In this document: one piece after another, positions 1 through 6,162 of the stretch
Numbering within the stretch: the stretch's first letter is position 1
Layout: every line of letters begins with the position of its first letter
DNA from: Clostridiales bacterium
GTDB taxonomy: Bacteria; Bacillota; Clostridia; Christensenellales; Aristaeellaceae
Assembly (NCBI GenBank): GCA_004556155.1
Contig: SFIM01000036.1
Location: forward strand, 1 to 19,690
Direction of reading: 5' to 3'
DNA length: 19,690 nucleotides
Translations under genes and position numbers: made by a program
Notes under the pieces: generated by a model
The model's input: only the letters and a program-made list of their open reading frames with translations
Databases searched by the model: none
Told to the model about the DNA's origin: nothing

Positions 1-1525
1 CAACGAAGGTCAGGAACGCATCGGCGGGCACGGCGCTCAGCTCGTACTTCACGGTGACTTTGCCTTCCTTCACTTCGACAACCAGCTTGCCAACCTTGGC
101 GCCATTGGCGCTAACCAGATCCAGCTCGGTGGTGGCGTCCACGGTCAGATCGATCTTGGCGTAATTGGCAACTTCGGCGCCGGCTACGTAAGCAACGGTC
201 TTGGCAGCGGTGTCAGCGGAGCCGTTGGCGCGGATGTACTTCTTGCCAATCTGAGCGCCGCACACGGTGCACTTCTGGATCATCTTACCATTCTGAGAAG
301 CGGAGGGCTGACGAACGGTGATCCATTCACCAGCGGTGTGGCCCTTAGCGGCTACTTCGCGAGTGTTCAGAACCTTGCCGCACACGGTGCACTTGCTCAC
401 TTCTTCACCCTTTTCGGTGCAGGTGGGAGCCTTGGTTTCTTTCCAATCGCCAGCAACGTGATCCTTGGGGGCGGGGATAACAACAACGTCCTTGGTTTCG
501 CCGCAGACCAGGCACTTCAGACCCTTACGGCCGGGGATGCAATCATGGGCTTCTTCCTTCAGCTCGCCCCACTTGTGGCCAGCAGCAGGAGTTTCCACAA
601 CAGACTTCACATCGCCGCAGACCTTGCACTTTTCAGTGACGGTGCCCTTTTCGGTGCAGGTGGGAGCAACGGTGATGAACTCATACTTATGATCAAGAGG
701 CTTGCTCTTCCAGGTCTTGATCTGCTTCGCGCCGCAAACCTTGCAGTCATAAGCGCGGAGGCCTTCCTCGGTGCAGGTGGGCTCGGTCACGGTGTAGGCT
801 TCGCCAGGAGTATGATCAAGCGTTTTGCCTTCTTCAAAGTCGCCCAGCAGAACCTTGCAGTTCTTGCACCAGTGACGAACTACCCGCTTCTTGGAGCAGG
901 TCGCCGGAGAAACTTCGATACCGTCATCCTTTACGTGATCCGCCTTGGGATATACAACAGCGTCATCCGCCCAGATCTTGCAGATCGAGCAACGCATGCC
1001 GCTATGGCCTTCCTTAGTGCAGGTAGCCGCTTCATCATCATGTGCCCAATTGTGCTTGCCGTAATCGCCTTCGACCTTATCCAGGTACTTCTTGCAGGCA
1101 TCGCAATACTGGGTAGCCTTCCAGCTCTTCGTCTTGCAGTTGCCGGCATCAGACCAATTACCGGTTCTCTTAGCAGCATGGTTGTTGGGGTTGATCTCGA
1201 TATCGCGCTCTTCAGACCAATTGCACTTGGTGCAGCCCCACAGCTCCTTGCCCTTTTCAGAGCAGGTCGCTTCCTTGGTTACGCGAACGAAAACCTTGGT
1301 ATGCTCTTCCAGAGGCAGTTCTTCGGTATCGGTTTCGTTGCACTGGTTGCACTGCCTAACGATTCTGCCGTGAGTCGTGCAGGTAGAGGCAACAGTCTCG
1401 ATAACCTTAACAAACTGATGTTCATGCTGAGGCTTATCAGTGGACGGAGTGCCGTCCGCCAGACAGGGGATCGCGATCGCGAGCAGCAACGCCGCAACCA
1501 CGAGTACGCGAAGAAGTTTCTTCAT
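1..1525 (-). CDS. Secreted Cys/His-repeat protein, partial (C-terminus beyond window)
   Basis: The frame is open from ATG 1525 to the left edge, giving 508 visible residues and no stop. GGGAGG lies about 10 nt before the ATG. Residues 1-23 (MKKLLRVLVVAALLLAIAIP...) form a Sec signal peptide, so the protein should be exported. Residues ~36-435 hold ten degenerate units of about 40 residues. A typical unit reads W-x-PTCTEKG-x-CxxCG-x(14-17)-H, as in APTCTEKGEEVSKCTVCG. Each unit therefore carries one Cys, a CxxC pair and a closing His, a possible metal site or disulfide cluster. The tenth unit has lost its first Cys (QPSASQNG). After it comes a Cys-free, beta-rich segment (VDATTELDLVSANG...). 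Such repeats are common in uncharacterised surface proteins of gut Firmicutes; their role is unknown. A cell-wall anchor, if any, would lie outside the window. Coding is certain; function is not. Confidence 0.88.
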   Translation of the reverse strand, partial: MKKLLRVLVVAALLLAIAIPCLADGTPSTDKPQHEHQFVKVIETVASTCTTHGRIVRQCNQCNETDTEELPLEEHTKVFVRVTKEATCSEKGKELWGCTKCNWSEERDIEINPNNHAAKRTGNWSDAGNCKTKSWKATQYCDACKKYLDKVEGDYGKHNWAHDDEAATCTKEGHSGMRCSICKIWADDAVVYPKADHVKDDGIEVSPATCSKKRVVRHWCKNCKVLLGDFEEGKTLDHTPGEAYTVTEPTCTEEGLRAYDCKVCGAKQIKTWKSKPLDHKYEFITVAPTCTEKGTVTEKCKVCGDVKSVVETPAAGHKWGELKEEAHDCIPGRKGLKCLVCGETKDVVVIPAPKDHVAGDWKETKAPTCTEKGEEVSKCTVCGKVLNTREVAAKGHTAGEWITVRQPSASQNGKMIQKCTVCGAQIGKKYIRANGSADTAAKTVAYVAGAEVANYAKIDLTVDATTELDLVSANGAKVGKLVVEVKEGKVTVKYELSAVPADAFLTFV

Positions 1526-1568
1526 GTTTGATGTTCCTCCCAATAAATTTGTTTGGTGATTTATATAA

Positions 1569-1654
1569 CAATCGCTGCCGATTGCTATAGCAATTTCCGC
1601 GCCGGCCTCAGAGCGGGAATCGCAGCATGACCCGCGGCAGGCATAGCGTGCCGC
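1569..1654 (-). promoter_or_regulatory. Structured 5' leader with competing hairpins
   Basis: The leader of the repeat-protein mRNA contains CAATCG-CTGC-CGATTG (1569-1584), a 6-bp stem with a tetraloop. It also contains ATTGCTATAGCAAT (1581-1594), a perfect 14-nt palindrome. They share bases 1581-1584, so both cannot form together. A third stem, GCGGCA/TGCCGC (1634-1639 with 1649-1654), lies further 5' in the RNA. No known riboswitch core is recognised. Regulatory function is inferred from leader length and structure only. Confidence 0.35.
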
Positions 1655-1747
1655 AGCATTTTATCATGTCAACTGCCCTCCTTTCCCGCGCACGCATTGG
1701 GGGCGCCAGCAACGGCACCCGGTACTGCGCATGAGACCGTTTACCAT

Positions 1748-1776
1748 AGTATAAATGGAATTATTGGGAATGTCAA
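1748..1776 (-). promoter_or_regulatory. Sigma-A promoter of the Cys/His-repeat protein gene
   Basis: Reading the minus strand, TTGACA (1776-1771) and TATACT (1753-1748) are separated by exactly 17 nt. This predicts a start near 1741 and an unusually long leader of about 215 nt before the ATG at 1525. A run of 15 A (plus strand, 1788-1802) lies just upstream of the -35 box and could act as an UP-like element. Confidence 0.75.
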
Positions 1777-1802
1777 TACGATTTGGCAAAAAAAAAAAAA
1801 AA

Positions 1803-2111
1803 CATCCAAATTTTGTGATGCATTATAATGAAGCAATGTTTTTTACCCCGCGCGATTGCAGACGAATAATGCGGAAGGGTGACGAGGGCGCTGGCAGTTA
1901 GCTGGAAGGAGCTTAGGAAAGGATGGGCGGGAAGGGGGAACGAGAGGGAGGGACGAGGAATGCCGCGGCGGCGGGATGGTATATCGTTTTGCTAACGGCT
2001 GCTGCGTTCCCCATCATCCGTCTCGCTGCGACTCGACACCTTCTTCCGCCTGGGCAAATAGCGCCCGGCGGGGGTTTTATCTTTTAATCGATCATGCGAA
2101 TGAACGGCAAC
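1803..2111. other. Intergenic stretch, purine-rich, no gene seen
   Basis: I find no convincing coding frame with a ribosome binding site here. Plus-strand bases 1900-1975 are almost pure purine and include five G-runs (1925-1952) that fit a G-quadruplex pattern. The one frame entering from the right on the minus strand begins inside the tRNA gene and is spurious. Confidence 0.5.
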
Positions 2112-2140
2112 AAAAAACCTCTTGCAGATCGCAAGAGGTT
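2112..2140 (-). terminator. Rho-independent terminator of tRNA-Ala
   Basis: On the minus strand a perfect 10-bp stem (AACCTCTTGC with GCAAGAGGTT, 5-nt loop) is followed by six T. It begins immediately after the CCA end of the tRNA and ends its transcript. Confidence 0.88.
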
Positions 2141-2141
2141 T

Positions 2142-2217
2142 TGGTGGAGCATAGGAGATTCGAACTCCTGACCCCAACACTGCCAGTGTTGTGCGCTACC
2201 AGCTGCGCTAATGCCCC
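2142..2217 (-). tRNA. tRNA-Ala(GGC)
   Basis: This 76-nt gene folds as a full cloverleaf. The acceptor stem is GGGGCAT/ATGCTCC and contains the G3:U70 wobble pair that identifies alanine tRNAs. The D-arm is AGCGCAGCTGGTAGCGC. The anticodon stem CAACA/TGTTG encloses loop CTGGCAG, giving anticodon GGC, which reads GCC and GCU. The T-arm contains GTTCGAATC. The 3' CCA is encoded. The gene has its own promoter and terminator and appears monocistronic. Confidence 0.97.
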
Positions 2218-2228
2218 GAACAACGTTT

Positions 2229-2257
2229 ATATTATCACACTTCAAATGATTTGTAAA
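2229..2257 (-). promoter_or_regulatory. Promoter of tRNA-Ala
   Basis: On the minus strand TTTACA (2257-2252) and TAATAT (2234-2229) are 17 nt apart. The predicted start lies a few bases 5' of the mature tRNA end at 2217. Confidence 0.7.
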
Positions 2258-2326
2258 GGGGTAAAATCAAGTTTTTTCAAATTTTTGCAGAAAAACCGCA
2301 TAAGCGCAAAAGCAGTCCTTTCCCGC

Positions 2327-2356
2327 TGGACAAGCCGTCTCCTTTTCAGCTATAAT
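2327..2356 (+). promoter_or_regulatory. Plus-strand promoter of a short transcription unit
   Basis: TGGACA (2327-2332), an 18-nt spacer and a perfect TATAAT (2351-2356) predict a start near 2363. It points toward the 6S gene but meets a strong terminator about 65 nt later. Confidence 0.6.
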
Positions 2357-2362
2357 GAAACG

Positions 2363-2471
2363 TACTTTTTCAGTTTCATTCCCAGCTTACAGAAGTGGAG
2401 AATACCAATGAGCAAACCAAATATTCTATGGGGCTGTGAAAGAACGAAAAGTTCTTCCGCAGCCCCTTTTT
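2363..2471 (+). ncRNA. Candidate ~110-nt small RNA or truncated leader unit
   Basis: Promoter, ribosome binding site (GTGGAG, 8 nt before ATG 2408) and terminator (2430-2471) are all present. Only seven codons (MSKPNIL) separate the ATG from the terminator stem. The frame stays open to 2563 (51 codons), but reading it through requires passing the terminator, and the residues in that stretch are simply the translated stem. It could be a small RNA, a leader-peptide attenuator whose gene is gone, or the 5' remnant of a deleted gene. No known RNA family is recognised. Confidence 0.35.
2430..2471 (+). terminator. Strong plus-strand terminator
   Basis: The outer stem GGGGCTG/CAGCCCC (2430-2436 with 2460-2466) and inner stem AAGAAC/GTTCTT (2440-2445 with 2451-2456) are separated by a 3x3 internal loop. 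Five T follow (2467-2471). The minus strand has no T-run on its side, so it acts on plus transcripts. Confidence 0.85.
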
Positions 2472-2475
2472 GCAC

Positions 2476-2497
2476 AAAAAAAGAGACCGAAGTCTCT
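2476..2497 (-). terminator. 6S RNA terminator
   Basis: On the minus strand AGAGAC-TTCG-GTCTCT is a 6-bp stem with a stable UUCG tetraloop, followed by a run of T. It lies about 17 nt after the closing stem of the 6S RNA. It is back to back with the plus-strand terminator, so the two units are insulated from each other. Confidence 0.85.
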
Positions 2498-2509
2498 CAT
2501 TTTGCAAAA

Positions 2510-2707
2510 TTGCGGATGCCCCAAGATGCCGCTGTGCCCTATTTTTTCACCCGCTATGTATAGCAGGCCGGTGCCCTGCGGCGCACTTGCCGCCGTCCCC
2601 TGGCGAGATAACTCGGGGGCATGACGTCCATGTCCGACTCGGGCTCCGTTTGATGAAATGTGGGTAAAAACAGAACACTGGCCTGTACACCCCAGGAGCA
2701 TCCTTAT
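2510..2707 (-). ncRNA. ssrS: 6S RNA (RNA polymerase regulator)
   Basis: 6S RNA mimics an open promoter and sequesters sigma-70/sigma-A RNA polymerase. Here a ~195-nt RNA begins 7 nt after a perfect promoter. A 9-bp closing stem pairs GGATGCTCC (2703-2695) with GGGGCATCC (2522-2514). A second arm pairs CAGGCCAGTG (2685-2676) with CACCGGCCTG (2573-2564) with one mismatch. Between them lies the large internal region expected of the central bubble. Three sequence blocks match my memory of E. coli 6S: GGCCAGT, ATTTCAT (2659-2653) and GCGGCATCT (2532-2524), in the same order and structural places. The distal arm has further hairpins (CGAG-TTAT-CTCG near the tip). A 137-codon minus frame through the region has no ribosome binding site and is not real. 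A covariance search with Rfam RF00013 would settle it. Confidence 0.85.
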
Positions 2708-2713
2708 GGTTTT

Positions 2714-2742
2714 ATTATATGCAGGCGACGCGCGATTGTCAA
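2714..2742 (-). promoter_or_regulatory. Consensus promoter of 6S RNA
   Basis: TTGACA (2742-2737), 17 nt, TATAAT (2719-2714) on the minus strand is a perfect sigma-A consensus at ideal spacing. The TGA stop of the upstream nucleotidyltransferase gene (2741-2739) is embedded in the -35 hexamer, so the two units are packed with no spare sequence. Confidence 0.9.
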
Positions 2743-4883
2743 CCCTCGAAAGAATTTTGCAGCAGCCTTTTGATATCCGCCGAAAACAGATCGCACAGCT
2801 CCTGCGCGTTCTCCGCGTCGCGCGCGCAGGCCGCCACATGGATCAGCGGCAGCGCCGCATCGGGGCGAATCACCGTGCGCCCGCGCGCATCCTGGCTGAG
2901 GATCCCGCCTTGCTCGCGCAGCGTGCCGCGCTCCCGCAGGGCAGATAGCACGCGGCCCTTATCGCGCATATCGCAGGGAATATCCGCCGTTCGCCGTGTC
3001 AAGGCAGGCAGCGCAGCCACAGCCTGCTCCACCGTTTCACGTTCAAACAGCGTCATCAAAAGCAGCAGCCTTGCCACGCCGTCGCCCAGGATGCGCCGCT
3101 GCAGACGGCAGTCCGGGCCCTCATCGCAGGGCAGCAGCTCGGGCAAGCCGTAATCCTGCGTATCGTACACCGCGCCGCCATGCAGGCTCAGCGCCCGGGC
3201 GCAAAGCAGCCATTGCTCCTCCTCGGTCAGCATGCGTTCTCGCGGCAGCACGCGCGCCTGACTTTCGGTCAGGGAAAAGGTAATCTCCGCGTCGCTGGAC
3301 ACCTCGTGCCCGGCCAGGCGCAGCGCGTCGCGGGCCAACGCGCGCAGAAAGCGATCCTTGCAGATCAGCGCCACGCGCTTGCCGCGCAGGGCGTGAAACC
3401 GCCGCGCCAGCGCCGCCAGATACGCGCCGCGCACCGCATGATGCGCGCGCACCGCCCCAGGATCGCTTTGGCTCGGCGGCAGCTCCTGCCGCTGGGCGGC
3501 CTGCTCTACGGCGGCACTCTGGCGATCCGAAAGCGGAAGCCCGCTGCCGTTTAATAGGCAGATTTCTTCCTGTCCGGCCAAAATTGCGCCATCCGCACGC
3601 AGCGACTGCGCGGCATAGCTGAGCATACCCAGGCTGCCTCGCCCAAGCGCCCACACGCGCTGCACGCCATACGCGGCCAGCGCGCCCAGCAGCAGATGAT
3701 AGGCGGCATTGTCCATGCCCTGATACATCACCGCCACCTCCCGCGCAGGCAGCGCCCCAGCGAAGGCTCCGGCCAGCCAGGCCATCTGCGCGGGCGAAGC
3801 GCAGTGCGCGCGGCTATCCGCAACATTGATGGCGGCCTGCGATTGCATCACCCGCTCGGCGCAAACAGCGTAATCGGGCAGCCCCACGCCCGGCCAAAGC
3901 GCCGCGCCCGCGTTCAGGCGGCTGAAATCCCCCGTCCGCGCGCCTGCGCCCAGGATGCTGCCAGGCAGCAGCTGCGCCCCCTGCCCCACGCTTGCGCCGG
4001 GACACAGGATGGCCCCCTCCAGCACAGTCTCCGCCCCCACGCGCGCTCCGGAGAGCACACATGCGCCCCGCAGCTGCGCACCGGGCGCAATGATCGCATC
4101 CCCAGCGACATAGCTATCAGGCGAGATCTCCGCTCCTTGCGGACGCGCGCCACGATCGGCAGGCTCAATGCCCGCCCGGCCACTGAGCAGATCGCCCTGC
4201 GCGCGCAGCAGCGCCGCCGGATCGCCCACATCGCACCAGTACGCCCGGGTAGGATAGCCATACAACGGCATGCCCTTTTGCAGCATCAGCGGAAACAGCT
4301 CGCGCCCAAAATCAAAGGGTCTGTCCTTGGGAATCAGCGCCAGCGCCTCGCGCTCCAGCAGGTACACGCCGGTATTGACCTGGCTGCTGACCACACGGCT
4401 CCAATCTGGCTTTTCAATAAAGCGCAGGATGCGCCCGCGCTCATCCGTCACCACCACGCCGTAGGCCAAGGGGATATCCACGCTTTTGAGCACCAGGGTG
4501 GCTGCCGCGCCCACGCGCTGGTGAAAGCGCAGCGCGTCGCTCAAATCGCAGCCCGTCAGTCCGTCGCCCGACAACACCAGCACGGTATCCGCATCGCCCT
4601 CCAGCGCGTGCAGCACGCTGCCCGCCGTGCCCAGGGGCGTTTTTTCCTCGCTGTAACGCAGCGTCACCCCATGCCGGCCCTCTCCAAAGGCGCTTTTGAT
4701 ATCCTGCGGGCGATAGCACAGCGTGGCCGTGGCATGATCATAGCCATACCGGGCAAGCAAACGCAGGGCGTAATCCATCACGGGCGCGCCGCACAGAGGC
4801 ACCAGGGGCTTGGGGCAATCGCACGTCATGGGGCGCAGCCGCATGCCCGCGCCGCCGGCCATAATCACCGCCTGCATCGCCAT
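2739..4883 (-). CDS. Sugar-phosphate nucleotidyltransferase fused to a degenerate phosphoglucomutase-like domain
   Basis: The protein has 714 residues. Residues 4-230 are an NTP-transferase fold of the mannose-1-phosphate guanylyltransferase type: AGGAGMRLRPMT (9-20), PKPL (24-27), SGDG (105-108), IEKP (156-159), NTGVYLL (170-176) and CDVGDP (217-222). This domain should make an NDP-sugar, perhaps GDP-mannose, for envelope polysaccharide. Residues ~250-335 are hexapeptide (left-handed beta-helix) repeats. Residues ~345-714 align in layout with phosphomannomutase/phosphoglucomutase, but the catalytic motifs look lost: the serine loop (normally ASHNP) reads AGQEE (436-440), DGD reads SLTES (537-541), and the SGTEP phosphate loop reads DAALP (675-679). 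The mutase part is therefore probably inactive or regulatory. GGAGG lies 11 nt before the start. Base composition is very GC-rich. Exact nucleotide and sugar specificity is not decidable here. Confidence 0.88.
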   Translation of the reverse strand: MAMQAVIMAGGAGMRLRPMTCDCPKPLVPLCGAPVMDYALRLLARYGYDHATATLCYRPQDIKSAFGEGRHGVTLRYSEEKTPLGTAGSVLHALEGDADTVLVLSGDGLTGCDLSDALRFHQRVGAAATLVLKSVDIPLAYGVVVTDERGRILRFIEKPDWSRVVSSQVNTGVYLLEREALALIPKDRPFDFGRELFPLMLQKGMPLYGYPTRAYWCDVGDPAALLRAQGDLLSGRAGIEPADRGARPQGAEISPDSYVAGDAIIAPGAQLRGACVLSGARVGAETVLEGAILCPGASVGQGAQLLPGSILGAGARTGDFSRLNAGAALWPGVGLPDYAVCAERVMQSQAAINVADSRAHCASPAQMAWLAGAFAGALPAREVAVMYQGMDNAAYHLLLGALAAYGVQRVWALGRGSLGMLSYAAQSLRADGAILAGQEEICLLNGSGLPLSDRQSAAVEQAAQRQELPPSQSDPGAVRAHHAVRGAYLAALARRFHALRGKRVALICKDRFLRALARDALRLAGHEVSSDAEITFSLTESQARVLPRERMLTEEEQWLLCARALSLHGGAVYDTQDYGLPELLPCDEGPDCRLQRRILGDGVARLLLLMTLFERETVEQAVAALPALTRRTADIPCDMRDKGRVLSALRERGTLREQGGILSQDARGRTVIRPDAALPLIHVAACARDAENAQELCDLFSADIKRLLQNSFEG

Positions 4884-4957
4884 AACAAAAAACGCCTCCG
4901 ATTATTTAATCGCAAGCGTTATTATGTGCGCGCCAGGCGCCGTTTATGCCTGAAAAA

Positions 4958-5515
4958 TCAGGGCTTTTGCCAGCTTTCGGCCAGCGCGGCGTACAGGCGG
5001 ATATCCGCCCAGGTGCCGTCCTGCCTGCGCTTGAAGCCGCGCAGCGTGCCCTCTAACTGCAAACCGCACTTTTGCATCACGCGCCCCGAGGCGGGGTTGA
5101 GCGCATCGTGGCGCATCTGCACGCGGTGAAAGCCCACGGTATGGAACAGATACTCCAGCGCCGCGGTCAGCGCTTCGGTCATCAGGCCCTGATTCCAATA
5201 TTTGCGGGCGATGCAGCAGCCCAGCTCGCACCAGCTATCCTCCTCGTTCCACCGCACCACCGAGATATCCCCAGCCAACTCGCCCTGATACTCCACGCCC
5301 CAGCGATACACCGTGGGGCTTTCATAGCCATCCACCCACAGCTGCGCCAGCCTTTCGGTCACGTTGGAGTCGGCATGCGTGGAAAAGCCCATGTATTTTG
5401 TCACCTGCGCATCCCCCGCCCAGGCGGAAAACATCTGCGCTCCGTCGCCCGCGCGATAGGGACGCAGCCGCAGCCGCTGGGTGAACAGCACCGGCGAACC
5501 CTGATGGTTGAGCAT
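4958..5515 (-). CDS. GNAT acetyltransferase, RimJ/RimL type
   Basis: This 185-residue protein is a full-length single-domain acetyl-CoA-dependent N-acetyltransferase (Acetyltransf_3 class). It opens with the typical TQRLRLRPYRAGD strand and has WGVEYQGELAGDISV in the middle. The acetyl-CoA site region reads CELGCCIARKYWNQGLMTEAL, where the usual R/QxxGxG/A loop is YWNQGLM. It ends with HDALNPASGRVMQKCGLQLEG, the characteristic N-x-x-S-x-x-V-x-x-K-x-G-F motif. These proteins acetylate protein N-termini, small amines or antibiotics; the substrate cannot be told. GGAGG lies 9 nt before the chosen ATG. The gene lies 74 nt upstream of the nucleotidyltransferase with no obvious terminator between, so the two may be co-transcribed. 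Confidence 0.88.
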   Translation of the reverse strand: MLNHQGSPVLFTQRLRLRPYRAGDGAQMFSAWAGDAQVTKYMGFSTHADSNVTERLAQLWVDGYESPTVYRWGVEYQGELAGDISVVRWNEEDSWCELGCCIARKYWNQGLMTEALTAALEYLFHTVGFHRVQMRHDALNPASGRVMQKCGLQLEGTLRGFKRRQDGTWADIRLYAALAESWQKP

Positions 5516-5619
5516 GAAACATAGCCTCCTGACGATATTGCTGCTCTTATCATACCACAGCGGCGGGGGAAATACGAGGGGGGAGCCCCGTCACAGATAA
5601 CATTGGCACGGTGGGAGAG

Positions 5620-5648
5620 ATTCTGCTTCGCCATGCTGGATCTGTCAA
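5620..5648 (-). promoter_or_regulatory. Possible promoter of the acetyltransferase/nucleotidyltransferase pair
   Basis: TTGACA (5648-5643) is followed after 17 nt by CAGAAT (5625-5620), a weak -10. The predicted leader would be about 90 nt. An alternative TATGAT lies closer to the gene (about 5550) but has no good -35. Confidence 0.3.
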
Positions 5649-5725
5649 GAAGATGGGGGGCTGGATTGTACATAGTAACGGAGGATGAGGGCGCGACCGT
5701 GGGAATTCGCGAGGGGGGAAATGTG

Positions 5726-5765
5726 AAAAAATGCCGCCCGGTGGTCAAAGAACCATCGGGCGGCA
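5726..5765 (-). terminator. Terminator abutting the CRISPR-like array
   Basis: On the minus strand TGCCGCCCG/CGGGCGGCA with inner TGGT/ACCA (a 1x1 mismatch between them) forms a ~13-bp stem closed by a 6-nt loop, followed by six T (5731-5726). It begins only 6 nt after the last repeat. It would end a minus-strand transcript coming through the nuclease gene and the array. Confidence 0.8.
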
Positions 5766-5771
5766 CGTTGT

Positions 5772-5939
5772 TATTTCGCTGTGCGCTGCCTGCACGGGGT
5801 GCATCCGTCCGACCGGCTCTGTTTGGTGATCAGCGCCAGCTTTGCCTCGGCGCTGCCTGCACGGGGTGCATCCAGAAAGCAAGCGCACCTCCTACAAAAT
5901 CGCGTGCTTTGCCTCGGCGCTGCCTGCACGAGGTGCATC
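5772..5939 (-). CRISPR. Minimal CRISPR-like array: three repeats, two spacers
   Basis: Repeats occupy 5906-5939, 5839-5872 and 5772-5805 (34 nt each). Spacers 5873-5905 and 5806-5838 are both 33 nt and unrelated to each other. The period is exactly 67. The two inner repeats differ at one base only, in the loop of the TGCAC-GRG-GTGCA hairpin. The leftmost copy is conserved in 23 nt (GCGCTGCCTGCACG...GTGCATC) but decayed in its outer 11 nt, as an end repeat usually is. Read on the minus strand it starts GATGCACCCCGTGCAGG and resembles type I-C repeats in its hairpin half, not in the ATTGAAAC end. Orientation is inferred: the decayed distal repeat and the adjoining terminator favour minus. No cas1 or cas2 is in the window. 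Three units are few, so a decayed array or chance tandem duplication is possible. Confidence 0.6.
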
Positions 5940-6162
5940 GGCAAAAGCCGACAAATTGTGGCACACCATTTTGTAGCATACGCCGTGAGTCGGTAGATAG
6001 CTTTTCAGAAATCAATAACAAGGATTCCTGCGCTGACTATTTTCCCGCGCTCTTCTGCTGCCAAGGCGATCTACATCACCATTATCGGCAGCCCCGGACG
6101 GACAATCGACCGGTTTTGCGGTGCGAACAGCACCGTCTTTTTCTGTTCATATTATCTTTGCA
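5940..6162. other. Spacer between array and nuclease gene; possible leader or guide-RNA region
   Basis: No coding frame is supported. The sequence is the 3' flank of the TnpB-like gene, where the omega RNA of TnpB systems is normally encoded, and also the place where a CRISPR leader would lie if the array reads minus. One clear hairpin (6119-6135) is present. Nothing else is recognised. Confidence 0.35.
6119..6142 (+). terminator. Plus-strand terminator facing the nuclease gene
   Basis: CGGTGC-GAACA-GCACCG is a 6-bp perfect stem followed by TCTTTTTC on the plus strand. It would stop transcripts that run through the array toward the nuclease gene and so prevent antisense reading of that gene. 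Confidence 0.6.

Noticed and set aside
338..1531. Long plus-strand frame with repeating LGAGG/LFGAGG text
   Set aside because: It is the antisense of the Cys/His-repeat gene; the minus frame has the ribosome binding site, signal peptide and meaningful repeats.
1992..2180. 62-codon minus frame starting MLGSGVRISYAPP
   Set aside because: It starts inside the tRNA gene; this is the classic spurious translation of a tRNA T-arm.
2510..2707. SRP RNA, tmRNA or cobalamin riboswitch as the identity of the structured RNA
   Set aside because: The conserved SRP tip, tRNA-like CCA end and B12-box are absent, whereas the 6S blocks and closing stem are present.
2426..2839. 137-codon minus frame
   Set aside because: It runs through the 6S RNA, its promoter and two terminators, has no ribosome binding site and no recognisable domain.
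3696..5129. 477-codon plus frame opposite the nucleotidyltransferase
   Set aside because: Very GC-rich antisense shadow; composition (His/Arg/Ala-rich) is typical of such frames.
5806..5838. Possible self-target of spacer 1 (GATCAGCGCCA also occurs in the nucleotidyltransferase gene)
   Set aside because: Only 11 nt match, which is expected by chance in GC-rich sequence.
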